Positions 8,637 through 17,324 are shown, counted from the first letter of the stretch. The stretch: 64,000 bases of DNA from Emcibacter sp. (GCF_963675455.1 NZ_OY776217.1:2280001-2344000), one strand, 5' to 3'. Program-made: numbers and translations. The notes: generated by a model from the sequence alone, not told the origin.

Positions 8637-10103
8637 ATGTCACACAGGGAAATTCTTCACTTTATTGACGGTGACTATACGGCCGGGACTTCCGGCGCTG
8701 TTTTTGACAATATTTGTCCGGTGGACGGCAGCCTCATCGGCCGGGTTTACGAAGGCAAGCGGGATGAAGTGGATGCGGCGGTCAAGGCCGCCCGCGCCGC
8801 CCTGAAGGGGCCCTGGGGACGCATGACCGTTGATGAACGGGTCAGGCTTCTGTACCGGGTGGCGGACGGTATTAACGCCCGCTTTGACGAGTTTCTCGAG
8901 GCCGAATGCCTGGATACCGGCAAGCCGAAGAGCCTGGCCAGCCATATCGATATTCCCCGCGGCGCAGCCAATTTCAAGGTCTTTGCCGATGTGATCAAGA
9001 ATGTGCCCACCGAAGGTTTCTTCCTGGAAACGCCGGACGGGGCCGGGGCGCAGAACTATGGCGTCCGCACTCCCAAGGGGGTGATCGGGGTGATTTCGCC
9101 CTGGAACCTGCCGCTGTTGCTGATGACCTGGAAAGTGGGACCGGCGCTGGCCTGCGGTAATACGGTGGTGGTCAAACCGTCTGAAGAAACGCCGCTGACC
9201 ACAACCCTGCTCGGTGAAGTGATGAACGAGGCCGGGGTGCCCAAAGGGGTATTCAATGTGGTGCATGGCTTCGGGCCGGACAGCGCCGGGGCGTATCTGA
9301 CCGAACATCCGGGGGTCGACGCCATCACCTTTACCGGCGAGACCCGGACCGGCACCGCCATCATGAAAGCGGCTGCCGAGGGGGTGCGGGATGTGTCCTT
9401 TGAGCTTGGCGGCAAGAACCCGGCCATTGTCTTTGCCGACTGCGACATGGACAAGGCCATCGAGGGCACCATGCGCTCAGTCTTCGCCAACTGCGGCCAG
9501 GTCTGCCTGGGCACGGAACGGGTGTTTGTGGAGCGCCCCATATTCGATGAGTTTGTCGCGCGCCTGAAGCAGGGCGCGGAAGGGCTGAAGCTCGGCCGTC
9601 CCGAGGATGAGACGGTCAATCTGGGGCCGCTGATCAGCAGGGAACATCAGCAGAAGGTGCTGGGCTATTACAACCTGGCCCGGGAGCTGGGCGCCACGGT
9701 GGTGACCGGCGGCGGCATCCCCGGCTTGCCGGAAGAGCTTGAGAATGGCGCCTGGGTGGAGCCGACGATCTGGACCGGTCTCGGGGATGACAGTGCGATC
9801 ATGAAAGAGGAGATATTTGGTCCCTGCTGTCATATCAGTCCCTTTGATACGGAAGAGGAAGTGATCGGGCGGGCCAATGATACGGTCTACGGCCTGGCGT
9901 CCTCGGTATGGACGGAGAACCTGTCCCGCGGCCACCGGGTGGCGGCAAAGATCGACTGCGGCATTTGCTGGGTCAACAGCTGGTTCCTGCGTGATCTGCG
10001 TACCGCTTTCGGCGGCAGCAAACAGTCCGGCATCGGCCGGGAAGGCGGGGTGCACAGCCTTGAATTTTATACCGAACTCAGAAATATCTGCATGAAGTTG
10101 TGA
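8637..10103 (+). CDS. xylG: 2-hydroxymuconic semialdehyde dehydrogenase
   Basis: An NAD-dependent aldehyde dehydrogenase of 488 residues, converting the catechol ring-cleavage product to 4-oxalocrotonate (XylG/DmpC). Visible motifs are SPWNLPLLLMTWKVGPAL, FTGETRTG, the catalytic Glu in FELGGKNP and the catalytic Cys in NCGQVCLGTERV. The ATG at 8637 has AAGGAG 6 bases upstream; a GTG at 8631 is too close to it. The gene is visibly G+C-richer than its neighbours (40 of 60 bases in 9061-9120 versus 23 of 60 in 7741-7800 of the dioxygenase gene) and follows a strong terminator, which hints at separate ancestry. Confidence 0.93.
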   Translation: MSHREILHFIDGDYTAGTSGAVFDNICPVDGSLIGRVYEGKRDEVDAAVKAARAALKGPWGRMTVDERVRLLYRVADGINARFDEFLEAECLDTGKPKSLASHIDIPRGAANFKVFADVIKNVPTEGFFLETPDGAGAQNYGVRTPKGVIGVISPWNLPLLLMTWKVGPALACGNTVVVKPSEETPLTTTLLGEVMNEAGVPKGVFNVVHGFGPDSAGAYLTEHPGVDAITFTGETRTGTAIMKAAAEGVRDVSFELGGKNPAIVFADCDMDKAIEGTMRSVFANCGQVCLGTERVFVERPIFDEFVARLKQGAEGLKLGRPEDETVNLGPLISREHQQKVLGYYNLARELGATVVTGGGIPGLPEELENGAWVEPTIWTGLGDDSAIMKEEIFGPCCHISPFDTEEEVIGRANDTVYGLASSVWTENLSRGHRVAAKIDCGICWVNSWFLRDLRTAFGGSKQSGIGREGGVHSLEFYTELRNICMKL

Positions 10104-10110
10104 GGATGAT

Positions 10111-10911
10111 ATGACGGAACAGAATGACATTAAGAAAGCTGCACTCATGTTGCGGGAGGCGGCTGAACACAAACGTCCCTGCAGACCGCTTCATGAAGTT
10201 CTGGGACGAAATGATATTGAAACCGGGTATGCCATCCAGAATGAAAATACTGAATACTGGCTGGCGCAGGGGCGGAAACCGATTGGATGCAAGGCCGGTC
10301 TGACAGCTCCGGCTGTGCGAAAACAGCTTGGTGTCAGTCAACCTGATTTCGGTATTCTATTCTCAGATATGGCCTATTGCGACGGTGAGGACATTTCTCT
10401 GTCCAGCCTTCTTCAACCCCGGATCGAAGGTGAAATCGCTTTCGTGCTGGGGCAAACGCTGGATGATGAGAAACTGACTTTGGCGGATGTCTTCAGTGCC
10501 ATAGACTATGCTGTTTGTGCCATCGAAGTGGTGGATTCCAGAATTGCCGACTGGAATATCCGGATTTTGGATACTGTGGCCGACAATGCCTCTTCAGGTG
10601 TGTATGTACTGGGCAGCGAGCCGCGAACGTTAACAGATTTCGATCCACGTCTCTGTGGCATGGTGATCGAACACAAAGGTGAACCGCTTGCCACCGGGGC
10701 CGGAGCAGCCTGCCTCGGCAATCCGCTTACCGCGGTGCACTGGCTTGCTCGAACAATGGCAAAGGTTGGGAGGCCCCTTCAAAAAGGAGACACGTTGCTG
10801 TCTGGCTCCCTCGGGCCTCTCGTTAATGTCGGGGTCGGGGTATATGAGTTGAGGGTCAATGGACTGGGATCTGTCCGGGCTTCGTTTGTAAATGGCGAGA
10901 GAGGAGCTTAA
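10111..10911 (+). CDS. xylJ: 2-oxopent-4-enoate hydratase
   Basis: A 266-residue member of the MhpD/DmpE/XylJ hydratases, adding water to 2-hydroxypenta-2,4-dienoate to give 4-hydroxy-2-oxovalerate. It aligns by eye with MhpD: QLGVSQPDFGILFSDM, LQPRIEGEIAFVL and DTVADNASSGVYVLG. The acidic residues of RIEGE are the expected metal ligands. It follows the dehydrogenase by 7 bases and precedes the homologous decarboxylase. In related pathways these two form a hetero-complex that channels the dienoate. Confidence 0.92.
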   Translation: MTEQNDIKKAALMLREAAEHKRPCRPLHEVLGRNDIETGYAIQNENTEYWLAQGRKPIGCKAGLTAPAVRKQLGVSQPDFGILFSDMAYCDGEDISLSSLLQPRIEGEIAFVLGQTLDDEKLTLADVFSAIDYAVCAIEVVDSRIADWNIRILDTVADNASSGVYVLGSEPRTLTDFDPRLCGMVIEHKGEPLATGAGAACLGNPLTAVHWLARTMAKVGRPLQKGDTLLSGSLGPLVNVGVGVYELRVNGLGSVRASFVNGERGA

Positions 10912-10915
10912 AGAG

Positions 10916-11692
10916 GTGAACCTGAATCAAATTGCAGAACTGGTAGATACAGCAGCCCTTGACGCCAATGAAATCCCCCAGCTTTCACAAGCCGGCAGTG
11001 AGCTCACCCTTGAACAGGCCTATGAAGTTCAGGCGCTGTCGCTGAAAAGGCGCTATGAAAGAGGTGAAGTTCCCTTGGGAATTAAAATGGGGTTCACATC
11101 CCGGGCCAAGATGGTGCAGATGGGGCTGGATGAAATGATCTGGGGACGTCTGACCGACAAGATGTTGATTGAAGATGGCGGCGAGATCGACCTTGAGGAT
11201 TACGTTCACCCCCGGGTCGAACCGGAAATCGCTTTTCTGATGAAACGGGATCTGTCAGGAAAAGTCAGTCCTCTTCAGGCCCTGGAGGCAGTGGAGGCTA
11301 TTGCGCCGGCCATCGAGATTATCGACAGCCGTTATAAAGCCTTCAAGTTCAATCTTCCTGATGTGGTAGCGGACAATACATCTTCCTCCAGTCTGGTGGT
11401 TGGTCAATGGGCGCGGCCGGATATGGAGATTTCCAATCTGGGTATGGTGATGGAGTTTGACGGCAAGACAGTGGAAATCGGTTCTTCCGCTGCGATTCTC
11501 GGGCATCCTGTTCGAGCACTTGCCGGGGCATCAGCTCTACTCGCTGAACAGGGACTCGCATTGAAAGCCGGCTGGATACTGATGGCGGGTGGAGCGACGG
11601 CTGCAGTGCCGCTGATGCCAGGTATAAATGTGCGGTTGTCCGTTCAGAACCTGGGGCGGGTCAATTTCTCTGTGAAGGCGGCTCAGGTATAA
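10916..11692 (+). CDS. xylI: 4-oxalocrotonate decarboxylase
   Basis: A homologue of XylI/DmpH, converting 2-oxo-3-hexenedioate to 2-hydroxypenta-2,4-dienoate and CO2. It shares the hydratase fold; HPRVEPEIAFLM carries the expected metal ligands, and PAIEIIDSRYKAFKFNLPDVVADN is family-typical (shown in two parts: PAIEIIDSRY, then FKFNLPDVVADN). The GTG at 10916 is preferred (258 residues) because GAGGAG lies 9 bases upstream and it matches the DmpH N-terminus. An ATG at 10892 would overlap the hydratase gene by 20 bases. No tautomerase, aldolase or acetaldehyde dehydrogenase gene follows. Confidence 0.92.
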   Translation: MNLNQIAELVDTAALDANEIPQLSQAGSELTLEQAYEVQALSLKRRYERGEVPLGIKMGFTSRAKMVQMGLDEMIWGRLTDKMLIEDGGEIDLEDYVHPRVEPEIAFLMKRDLSGKVSPLQALEAVEAIAPAIEIIDSRYKAFKFNLPDVVADNTSSSSLVVGQWARPDMEISNLGMVMEFDGKTVEIGSSAAILGHPVRALAGASALLAEQGLALKAGWILMAGGATAAVPLMPGINVRLSVQNLGRVNFSVKAAQV

Positions 11693-11716
11693 CTTTCAGG
11701 GGAATAACGGAATCAA

Positions 11717-11760
11717 TGAGACCTATCCCCGGAAGTGCCGGGGATTGGTCTCAATATTTA
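11717..11760 (+). terminator. Hairpin terminator between convergent operons
   Basis: A 16-base arm at 11717-11732 pairs with 11738-11753 with one mismatch. The loop is 5 nt and an A/T-rich tail follows. It lies between the decarboxylase gene and the converging isomerase gene. Confidence 0.7.
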
Positions 11761-11799
11761 TTGATGGGAAAAGGTTTCCGTCATGAAACCAGGCCGGTT

Positions 11800-12429
11800 T
11801 CAAAAGTTTGCCGGCCTCTGAAGTCGCGTTGAGTATCTGGCTTTTTCCGCCAGATACTCCTCGACGAAATGAAGCCGGTCATTGCCCCACCACATCTGAT
11901 CATCAATGATCACGACGGGAACGCCAAACACGCCGCGTTCAACTGCGTCATTAAACAGATTTTCATATTTTTCATCCGCGTCGCCGGAACCGATATAGGC
12001 CAGAAACTCCTCTGGATCCCAGTTCAGTTTGCGCGCGATATCACTTAACAGTTCGTCGCTTGTCATATCGCCACCATGTCCCCAGACAGCATCGTAGGAT
12101 TCCCGAACATAGTCCCGGGCATCATCACGTTCAATTGCGTAAAAAACCCCTCTGTTGAGCCGGCTGGAGTCCATGTTCTTGGGGATCGCACCAAAGGGCA
12201 GATTATAGCGCGTTGCCCAGCGTTTGAGATCCGTCATCAGGTAACGGATCTTCGGCGGGATCTGCATGTTGGCCGGGCCGGTGTTGCCAGCTGCAACCTT
12301 GGCTCGTTTCAGATCAATCGGCAGATAGTTAACTGCGCAGTTATATTTGTCGGCAATCTCCGTCAGGCGATGAAAGGCCAGATAGGCGTAGGGACTATAG
12401 ATATCAAAATAGAAGTCTATGGTTTTCAC
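11800..12429 (-). CDS. 2-hydroxychromene-2-carboxylate isomerase (NahD-like)
   Basis: A 209-residue thioredoxin/GST-kappa-fold isomerase. The start motif FYFDIYSPYAYLAFHRL contains the glutathione-activating Ser, followed by GVFGVPVVII and WWGNDRL near the end. In naphthalene pathways NahD opens the hemiketal produced by ring cleavage, giving the substrate for the NahE hydratase-aldolase, whose homologue is three genes upstream. The GTG at 12429 overlaps the previous stop (GTGA) and has GGAG at a good distance. That makes it translationally coupled to the dioxygenase gene; a longer start at 12465 is unlikely. Last gene of the minus-strand operon. Confidence 0.88.
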   Translation of the reverse strand: MKTIDFYFDIYSPYAYLAFHRLTEIADKYNCAVNYLPIDLKRAKVAAGNTGPANMQIPPKIRYLMTDLKRWATRYNLPFGAIPKNMDSSRLNRGVFYAIERDDARDYVRESYDAVWGHGGDMTSDELLSDIARKLNWDPEEFLAYIGSGDADEKYENLFNDAVERGVFGVPVVIIDDQMWWGNDRLHFVEEYLAEKARYSTRLQRPANF

Positions 12430-13250
12430 GCTGCAATCTCCATGAAGCCGCAGCCAGTGACCCATTGTGGTATTGGCTGATATTCAATCAGTTTTCCGCG
12501 TCCGCCTTCGACAAAACCAAGGGCTACCACCCAGTTCTTGATTTCCAGGCCACCGTTGCCGGACTGTGTGATAATTTCCTCGTCACTGAGGCCGACAAGT
12601 TTGTCAACATCACCTTTTTCGACGGCGTCTATGATCATCCTGTCCCATTCGACGTTGACCCTGCCCATATCGGGCATGCCGACCCAGTGGCTAATGCCGC
12701 CGGTACCGAAAATGGCAACACGCTCAGCACCGCTCCAGGACTTTACAGCCTGGCGCATGGATTGACCAATCTCCACACAACGCTTGTTCGAAATCAGGGG
12801 TTCCACACCGGAATTGATCAACACGGGGATTGCCTTGATTTGCGGCTTGTCCAGAAAACACATATGAGCTGGCTGGGTCGTGGAATGATCAAGTGTAATG
12901 CTTTTGGCAACAGCCCAGTCCACGCCATTATCAAAGCCATACTGCATGATATGCCGGGCAAGGGGTTGATTGATGGGAATCGGTTTTTGGGGGAGACCGA
13001 CCCACGGTTCAACCGGACCGGAGGCTTCACCGGTAACGATAAGACAGCGCGGAAGGCAATGTGGCCCAAATACGGTATAATGATCATCGCCCACTACAAT
13101 AACGGTGTCGACTTCCAACTCTTCCAGGCGTTTTCCGATATGAGCATACGCGTTGTGAACCGCCTCCGCCTGTTCCTTGGGAGCGCCGGTCGGGTTTGCC
13201 GTGATGAGGGGGTCATGAGGAAGAAGGAAGCCACCTATGATTTCTGCCAT
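12426..13250 (-). CDS. LigB-type class III extradiol dioxygenase, catalytic subunit
   Basis: A 274-residue ring-cleavage dioxygenase of the protocatechuate 4,5-dioxygenase beta family, using non-haem iron. Expected iron ligands H12 (LLPHDP) and H57 (GDDHYTVFG) and the catalytic His H188 (GTGGISHWVG) are present. The small LigA-like partner is encoded 27 bases upstream. The genes around it (NahD-like, NahE-like) suggest that the diol cleaved is a fused or biaryl catechol. Naphthalene pathways use an unrelated type I enzyme (NahC) at this step, so a LigAB enzyme here is a substitution by a different superfamily. CarB of carbazole degradation is a precedent for a LigAB enzyme on a biaryl diol. 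Confidence 0.92.
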   Translation of the reverse strand: MAEIIGGFLLPHDPLITANPTGAPKEQAEAVHNAYAHIGKRLEELEVDTVIVVGDDHYTVFGPHCLPRCLIVTGEASGPVEPWVGLPQKPIPINQPLARHIMQYGFDNGVDWAVAKSITLDHSTTQPAHMCFLDKPQIKAIPVLINSGVEPLISNKRCVEIGQSMRQAVKSWSGAERVAIFGTGGISHWVGMPDMGRVNVEWDRMIIDAVEKGDVDKLVGLSDEEIITQSGNGGLEIKNWVVALGFVEGGRGKLIEYQPIPQWVTGCGFMEIAA

Positions 13251-13277
13251 TTATTTATCTCCAGATAAAGTTCTATA

Positions 13278-13544
13278 CTACTGTGACGGCGCATTCAGGC
13301 TGCCAAGATACTCGGGAAGGGACTCGAAGCCGCCGGAAACTGAAACCCAGAACAGCATCAGCAGCATGTGGCTGTGTCCCTGGTCTGCAAGTGCCTTGAC
13401 GTTTCTGTCCTTCATGAATCGTTTTTCCTCTTCGCTCATTCCATATTGAGAGAGAAAGGCGTCGGGATCGGCAAGATATTGCTGAATCCTGTCCGGGCCG
13501 CTCGTAATATCCCAGAGTGCGCGTTCACTCGCTATTTGTGTCAT
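13278..13544 (-). CDS. LigA-like small subunit of extradiol dioxygenase
   Basis: An 88-residue protein of the LigA superfamily. Helical segments include DPDAFLSQYGMSEEEKRFMKD and a typical HSHMLLMLF stretch, and it covers the active site of the LigB partner encoded next. The start at 13544 (MTQIAS) is chosen for the GGAGG 6 bases upstream; an in-frame ATG six codons earlier has no such site. Confidence 0.85.
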   Translation of the reverse strand: MTQIASERALWDITSGPDRIQQYLADPDAFLSQYGMSEEEKRFMKDRNVKALADQGHSHMLLMLFWVSVSGGFESLPEYLGSLNAPSQ

Positions 13545-13598
13545 GGGAAACCTCCAATGCAAATTCCTGTTAGGTTGACCTGAAATCTATTCTCCATC

Positions 13599-14588
13599 TC
13601 AGGATGAATATTTCTTGTGCAGGGCCGCAGCTCTGCGGCCGGATTCGTGTGCGCCCTCCAGATAGTCTTCGGGCACGATGTGGTAGGGCGGGCGGGTTGG
13701 TCCGGCGACCATCCAGCCAGCTGCATTCATACGTTCTTTTTCCAGTATGATATTATACATTGAAAAATCCTTGAAGCTGCCGTTGGGGAACAAGGTGGAC
13801 AGGGCGTGACCGATTTCGCCCGCCATGACCTTTGCCTCACTCCAGTCGCCGGACTGTTTTGCATCGGCCACCACATCGCGGAAACGGGTGACAGTGGCCG
13901 GGCCACAGACGGCGCTGTTTGACCAAAAGGCGGTACAGAAGTCGGGCTCCATCCGCGCCGCGCCGTAATAGGCGGCCTCAATGGGCAGGAATCTTATCTG
14001 ACCGCGAGAGGCCGCAATGTCCTGCAGTAGCCTGTCCATGCTGCCGTATTTACTGGTCACAACCTGGGGGATTGAGGCGACCTGCGCCCAGAAGGATGTC
14101 GGGAAATCGAATTTGAAGGCTTCCTTGTTGTCATAGACGCAGATTGCCATATCGGGACAGGCTTCGGCCACGTCCTTGTAATATTGAACTGCAGTTTCAA
14201 CGCTGGGGGCGCACCACATTGGAACACCCAGCATGGTGCCGTCCGCACCCAGATCAGAAGCAGCTTTTGTCTGGCGAATGGTTTCGCGAGTGTTTAGTGC
14301 AGTTGTGCCGACAAATACCGGCACTCTTCCCGCGGCAGCCTCCACGAGTGTAGCCATGAATTCATATTTTTCTTCCCACGTCAGGGTCGCGCATTCGCCC
14401 AGCGTTCCCATGGCAAGAATACCGTTGACGCCGCCCTCGATAAGGCCGTTTACGACCCGGGCAGTTTCATCCAGGTCCACCGTATCCTCGGCGCGCCAGT
14501 CTGTCGACCCGGGTTTTGCCGGGGTTGGCATGATTGCCCATGCACCGACGATGTCATCAACGGTGAGCAGAGATTTTGATTTGGCCAT
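13599..14588 (-). CDS. Hydratase-aldolase of the DapA/NahE family
   Basis: A 329-residue class I aldolase of the NahE/PhdJ/DoxI group, which cleaves trans-o-hydroxybenzylidenepyruvate-type substrates into an aromatic aldehyde and pyruvate. GTLGE (61-65), the catalytic Tyr in VYDN (Y152) and the Schiff-base Lys in VTSKYG (K180) are visible. The length equals that of NahE. First gene of the minus-strand operon; downstream are LigA, LigB and NahD homologues, so the set covers ring cleavage to side-chain removal. A CTAG-centred site matching those near the GntR gene lies about 145 bases upstream of the start. Confidence 0.92.
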   Translation of the reverse strand: MAKSKSLLTVDDIVGAWAIMPTPAKPGSTDWRAEDTVDLDETARVVNGLIEGGVNGILAMGTLGECATLTWEEKYEFMATLVEAAAGRVPVFVGTTALNTRETIRQTKAASDLGADGTMLGVPMWCAPSVETAVQYYKDVAEACPDMAICVYDNKEAFKFDFPTSFWAQVASIPQVVTSKYGSMDRLLQDIAASRGQIRFLPIEAAYYGAARMEPDFCTAFWSNSAVCGPATVTRFRDVVADAKQSGDWSEAKVMAGEIGHALSTLFPNGSFKDFSMYNIILEKERMNAAGWMVAGPTRPPYHIVPEDYLEGAHESGRRAAALHKKYSS

Positions 14589-14967
14589 TGTGTAGTCCTA
14601 TTCCAAATTATTAAAGGCGTTTAACTGTGTGCGGGAGTTAAACACTCCCACAAAATAAAAATTATTAATCCGGTGAATAATCCGACTGCACCATAGCTCG
14701 TCGACACAGGTTGAATCTTTACCAGGAATACTAACATCCTAGCAGGTTAGAATTATGAGATCAACAGGATTATGTTACTGCGGCGAGGCCGGAGTTTGCA
14801 GAACTGACAAAATAAGACTGCTGATCTTGGGCCGGAGCGGAAGTTCAAATGCCGGGCAGGCTTCTGGCGCAGGAATAACGGAACAAGGGGCAAAGGCAAC
14901 AAAACTCCCGGCCCGGGAAGGCCAAAGGAGTTTCGATCCGTCCGAAAAATTTAAGAACTAGAGAGGA
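14589..14967. promoter_or_regulatory. Promoter region of the hydratase-aldolase operon
   Basis: No convincing gene in these 379 bases. It holds the inverted repeat GGGAGT-TAAAC-ACTCCC about 45-60 bases upstream of the aldolase start, and the putative GntR site at 14731-14750. The short open frame at 14755-14961 lacks coding character. Confidence 0.6.
14731..14750. promoter_or_regulatory. Putative GntR operator, site 1
   Basis: CTAACATCCTAGCAGGTTAG: an inverted repeat (CTAAC/GTTAG) around CTAG. Its core TAACATCCTAGCAGG matches TAACATTCTAGAATG at 17322-17336 and the reverse complement of the site at 15945-15960. Confidence 0.6.
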
Positions 14968-15687
14968 TTACATATTGGCATGCTGCACTTGAGCCCGTTG
15001 GGGCTTGCCGCGTACATGTTCCTCCATAAGTTTGCTGGCAGTATCTGCATCGCCGGCGGCGATGGCTTCAACAATCGCAGCTCTTTCCTTGTCTGCTTTT
15101 TCCAGCGGTTCGCCGCCTGGTATGTTCATGGAGTTGCTGTTGAAAAGAAAGAACTCGGACATGCGGAAATATTTTGTTGCGCGCTCCGCTTCAAATCTGG
15201 AATGGGAAAGCTGATAGATCTGCTGATGAAAGTCAGCAACCAGGTCGACGAATGTCTCGTTGATTGTTTCGCCTTTCTTGGGAGTGTGAAGCTGGATCTG
15301 TTGCTGCAGGAGGCGAAGCATGCCGAGACCTTTTTCGTCATGCCGTTCTGCAGCCATTGCGGCAAAGGCTCCTTCTACTCGCCCAAAGACGAAGAAAAAA
15401 TCCTTGATCTCGGAGGGTGTAGGGGAAATGACTTTGCAGCCGACCTGAGGGGTAATGATCAGATAGCCTTCCGCCCGAAGATAATTCATGGCTGCCATAA
15501 CCGGTGCACGGCTGGCGCCGAATTCCTTGACAAGATCATTGGCCAGTATCTCGTCGCCAAAGCGATAAAATCCCCGAACCAGGCGTTTTTCTATTTCTTC
15601 GCAGATGGCGCGTGTCTTTCCTGACAAAGCCGATGTATGCAAGTTCCGCAATCTGGTGACCTTTCTTATTTTTAATTTGTCAGACAT
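14968..15687 (-). CDS. GntR-family (FCD subfamily) transcriptional regulator
   Basis: A 239-residue regulator. The N-terminal winged helix-turn-helix (about residues 25-90) includes ILANDLVKEFGASRAPVMAAMNYL. The C-terminal all-helical FCD ligand domain (about 95-225) has a probable metal-site His in ADFHQQIYQLSHS. Such proteins usually repress aromatic or organic-acid catabolism until an intermediate binds. It sits between the two aromatic operons and is divergent from the 16116 operon. Matching sites lie in front of both operons, so it is the best candidate for their common regulator. Confidence 0.9.
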   Translation of the reverse strand: MSDKLKIRKVTRLRNLHTSALSGKTRAICEEIEKRLVRGFYRFGDEILANDLVKEFGASRAPVMAAMNYLRAEGYLIITPQVGCKVISPTPSEIKDFFFVFGRVEGAFAAMAAERHDEKGLGMLRLLQQQIQLHTPKKGETINETFVDLVADFHQQIYQLSHSRFEAERATKYFRMSEFFLFNSNSMNIPGGEPLEKADKERAAIVEAIAAGDADTASKLMEEHVRGKPQRAQVQHANM

Positions 15688-15904
15688 CTAACTCATTTTT
15701 GCGCAGTTTATCAAGACTGTGAATGCTTTATCCATAATGTGCGGCCGGGGGGACTAATGCGATTGTTGCAAAATTGCCGCTGGCGTGTTCTGTATGTGCT
15801 GGTCCTGCGCTGACTTAAAATTATGAGTCCGGTTTTCCCCGGAATGGCTGATTAATGTTTCTTTCTTTAGTGAGACTTAGTGAGTGTATCATACATTTAT
15901 AAAG

Positions 15905-15920
15905 CTAGAATTCTAGAATT
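15905..15920. promoter_or_regulatory. Putative GntR operator, site 2
   Basis: Two overlapping perfect 12-bp palindromes: CTAGAATTCTAG (15905-15916) and AATTCTAGAATT (15909-15920). The second shares the ATTCTAGAAT core with the site at 17325. Confidence 0.6.
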
Positions 15921-15944
15921 ATTTTGATTCAGTCCTTTACATAC

Positions 15945-15960
15945 ATGCTAGAATGTTACA
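15945..15960. promoter_or_regulatory. Putative GntR operator, site 3
   Basis: CATGCTAGAATGTTAC; its reverse complement, GTAACATTCTAGCATG, differs by one base from GTAACATTCTAGAATG at 17321-17336. Confidence 0.65.
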
Positions 15961-16115
15961 TAATGAGTCCATCGGCTTTACAGAAAGAAAATTTTGATTT
16001 ATCGGCCGGAAGCTCTGAGTTTACCGGTCAAGATCGAGAAAGTTTTTGCCTGAAAAAGTACTGAGAAAGTTATGGTGGGGGATATAGGGTTTGTAATTCG
16101 ATGGAGAGTAATCTA

Positions 16116-17270
16116 ATGCCGGAAGGCCTTATTGAACGCGCGAGGGCGATGAAACCTCAGTTGAGAGAGCGTGCTGCCGAAGTTGAGCAGGCGCGCGTTG
16201 TTGGACAGGAAACAATCTCCGAATTTCGCGAGGCGGGATTCTTCAAGATTCTGCAGCCGAAAGCTTACGGTGGTTATGAAATGCCGCCTGAAGTGTTGGC
16301 GGAAGTAATCTATGAAGTGGCCTCGGCCTGCGGTTCAAGCGGCTGGACTCTTGCCGTTCTCGCCTTGCATCAGTGGGAAGTTCAGCTTCTTCCGGACGAG
16401 GCGATTGAAGAGATTTGGGGTGAAGATAATAATATACTACTGTCTTCTGCCTATGCGCCGACCGGTGAAGTAAAGCCGACGGAAGGCGGTTTTCTTCTCA
16501 CGGGTGAGTGGCCTTATTCAAGTGGTTGCGATCATGCGCATTGGGCTATAGTAGGGGGTGTGCGACCCCCCCGGGCTGAAGGGGAGGAACCTACCCTGTG
16601 TGGATTTTTTGTGCCCCGGTCCGAATATGAAATTATTGACGACTGGAAGACGATGGGCCTGGCCGGCACCGGAAGCAAACGGCTTCGTATGGAGAATGTA
16701 TTTGTCCCGGAAAGCCGCCATCATGCGATTTTTGGAGCCGCTCCGCCGCCGCCGGACCATGTGAGTGCGATTTACAAAATCCCGTTCGGTCTGGTTTTTG
16801 GCGAAATGCTGGCGGCTGCTTCTCATGGTATGGCCCGGGGTATCCTGGATCAGTATATCGACCGTAACAAGTCTCGGCTTGCGGCGCTGGACCGTGCGAA
16901 ATACTCGGAAAATCCGGATGTGCATCGCTATATTGCGGAGACCGAGTATGTGATCCGTGCGGCACGGGCTCTCAGTCATAATAACCAGCAGGCTGCTTTC
17001 CAGGCGGCAAGCGAGGGACGAGAACAGCCAGCCATCGATAAAGTACGTCATCTCTGGGAACTGGCCAAATCGGTTCATTCCTGTACCGAAGTCATATCCA
17101 GACTGTATTCCATCAGCGGCGCCCATACGATCTTTGAGGGGGACTCGCTGCAGAGGGCCTTTCGCGATCTGCATAGCGCGACAACGCATATGGCCTTTAA
17201 CTTTAATGGATATGCGCGCAACTATGGCGGCATGCATATGGGCCATCCCAACACTTTGAACCTTATATAG
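16116..17270 (+). CDS. HsaA-like flavin-dependent monooxygenase, oxygenase component
   Basis: About 384 residues with the acyl-CoA-dehydrogenase fold, of the two-component (group D) flavin monooxygenases such as HsaA and HpaB-like hydroxylases that ortho-hydroxylate phenols with reduced flavin supplied by a partner. The signature LLTGEWPYSSGCDHAHWAIVGG, read in parts as LTGEWPYSSG and HAHWAIVGG, is typical. The RNYGGMHMGHP-like C-terminal end also fits. A flavin reductase is encoded three genes later. The ATG at 16116 has GGAGAG 7 bases upstream; an ATG five codons earlier (16101) is the alternative. The likely role is making the catechol that the LigAB enzyme cleaves (inference). Confidence 0.87.
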   Translation: MPEGLIERARAMKPQLRERAAEVEQARVVGQETISEFREAGFFKILQPKAYGGYEMPPEVLAEVIYEVASACGSSGWTLAVLALHQWEVQLLPDEAIEEIWGEDNNILLSSAYAPTGEVKPTEGGFLLTGEWPYSSGCDHAHWAIVGGVRPPRAEGEEPTLCGFFVPRSEYEIIDDWKTMGLAGTGSKRLRMENVFVPESRHHAIFGAAPPPPDHVSAIYKIPFGLVFGEMLAAASHGMARGILDQYIDRNKSRLAALDRAKYSENPDVHRYIAETEYVIRAARALSHNNQQAAFQAASEGREQPAIDKVRHLWELAKSVHSCTEVISRLYSISGAHTIFEGDSLQRAFRDLHSATTHMAFNFNGYARNYGGMHMGHPNTLNLI

Positions 17271-17324
17271 AATTTTGCTCCCTGAATCTTTGGGTACAGG
17301 GGACGTCTGCATCAAATTAAGTAA

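Larger units (their letters stand above)
15688..16115. promoter_or_regulatory. Divergent control region, GntR gene and monooxygenase operon
   Basis: No gene seen. The region is A/T-rich around 15870-16010 and contains the two CTAG-centred putative operators listed separately. Confidence 0.6.

Noticed and set aside
14755..14961. Short plus-strand open frame (68 codons) in front of the GntR gene end
   Set aside because: No ribosome site, no recognisable domain, and it overlaps the putative operator/promoter region.
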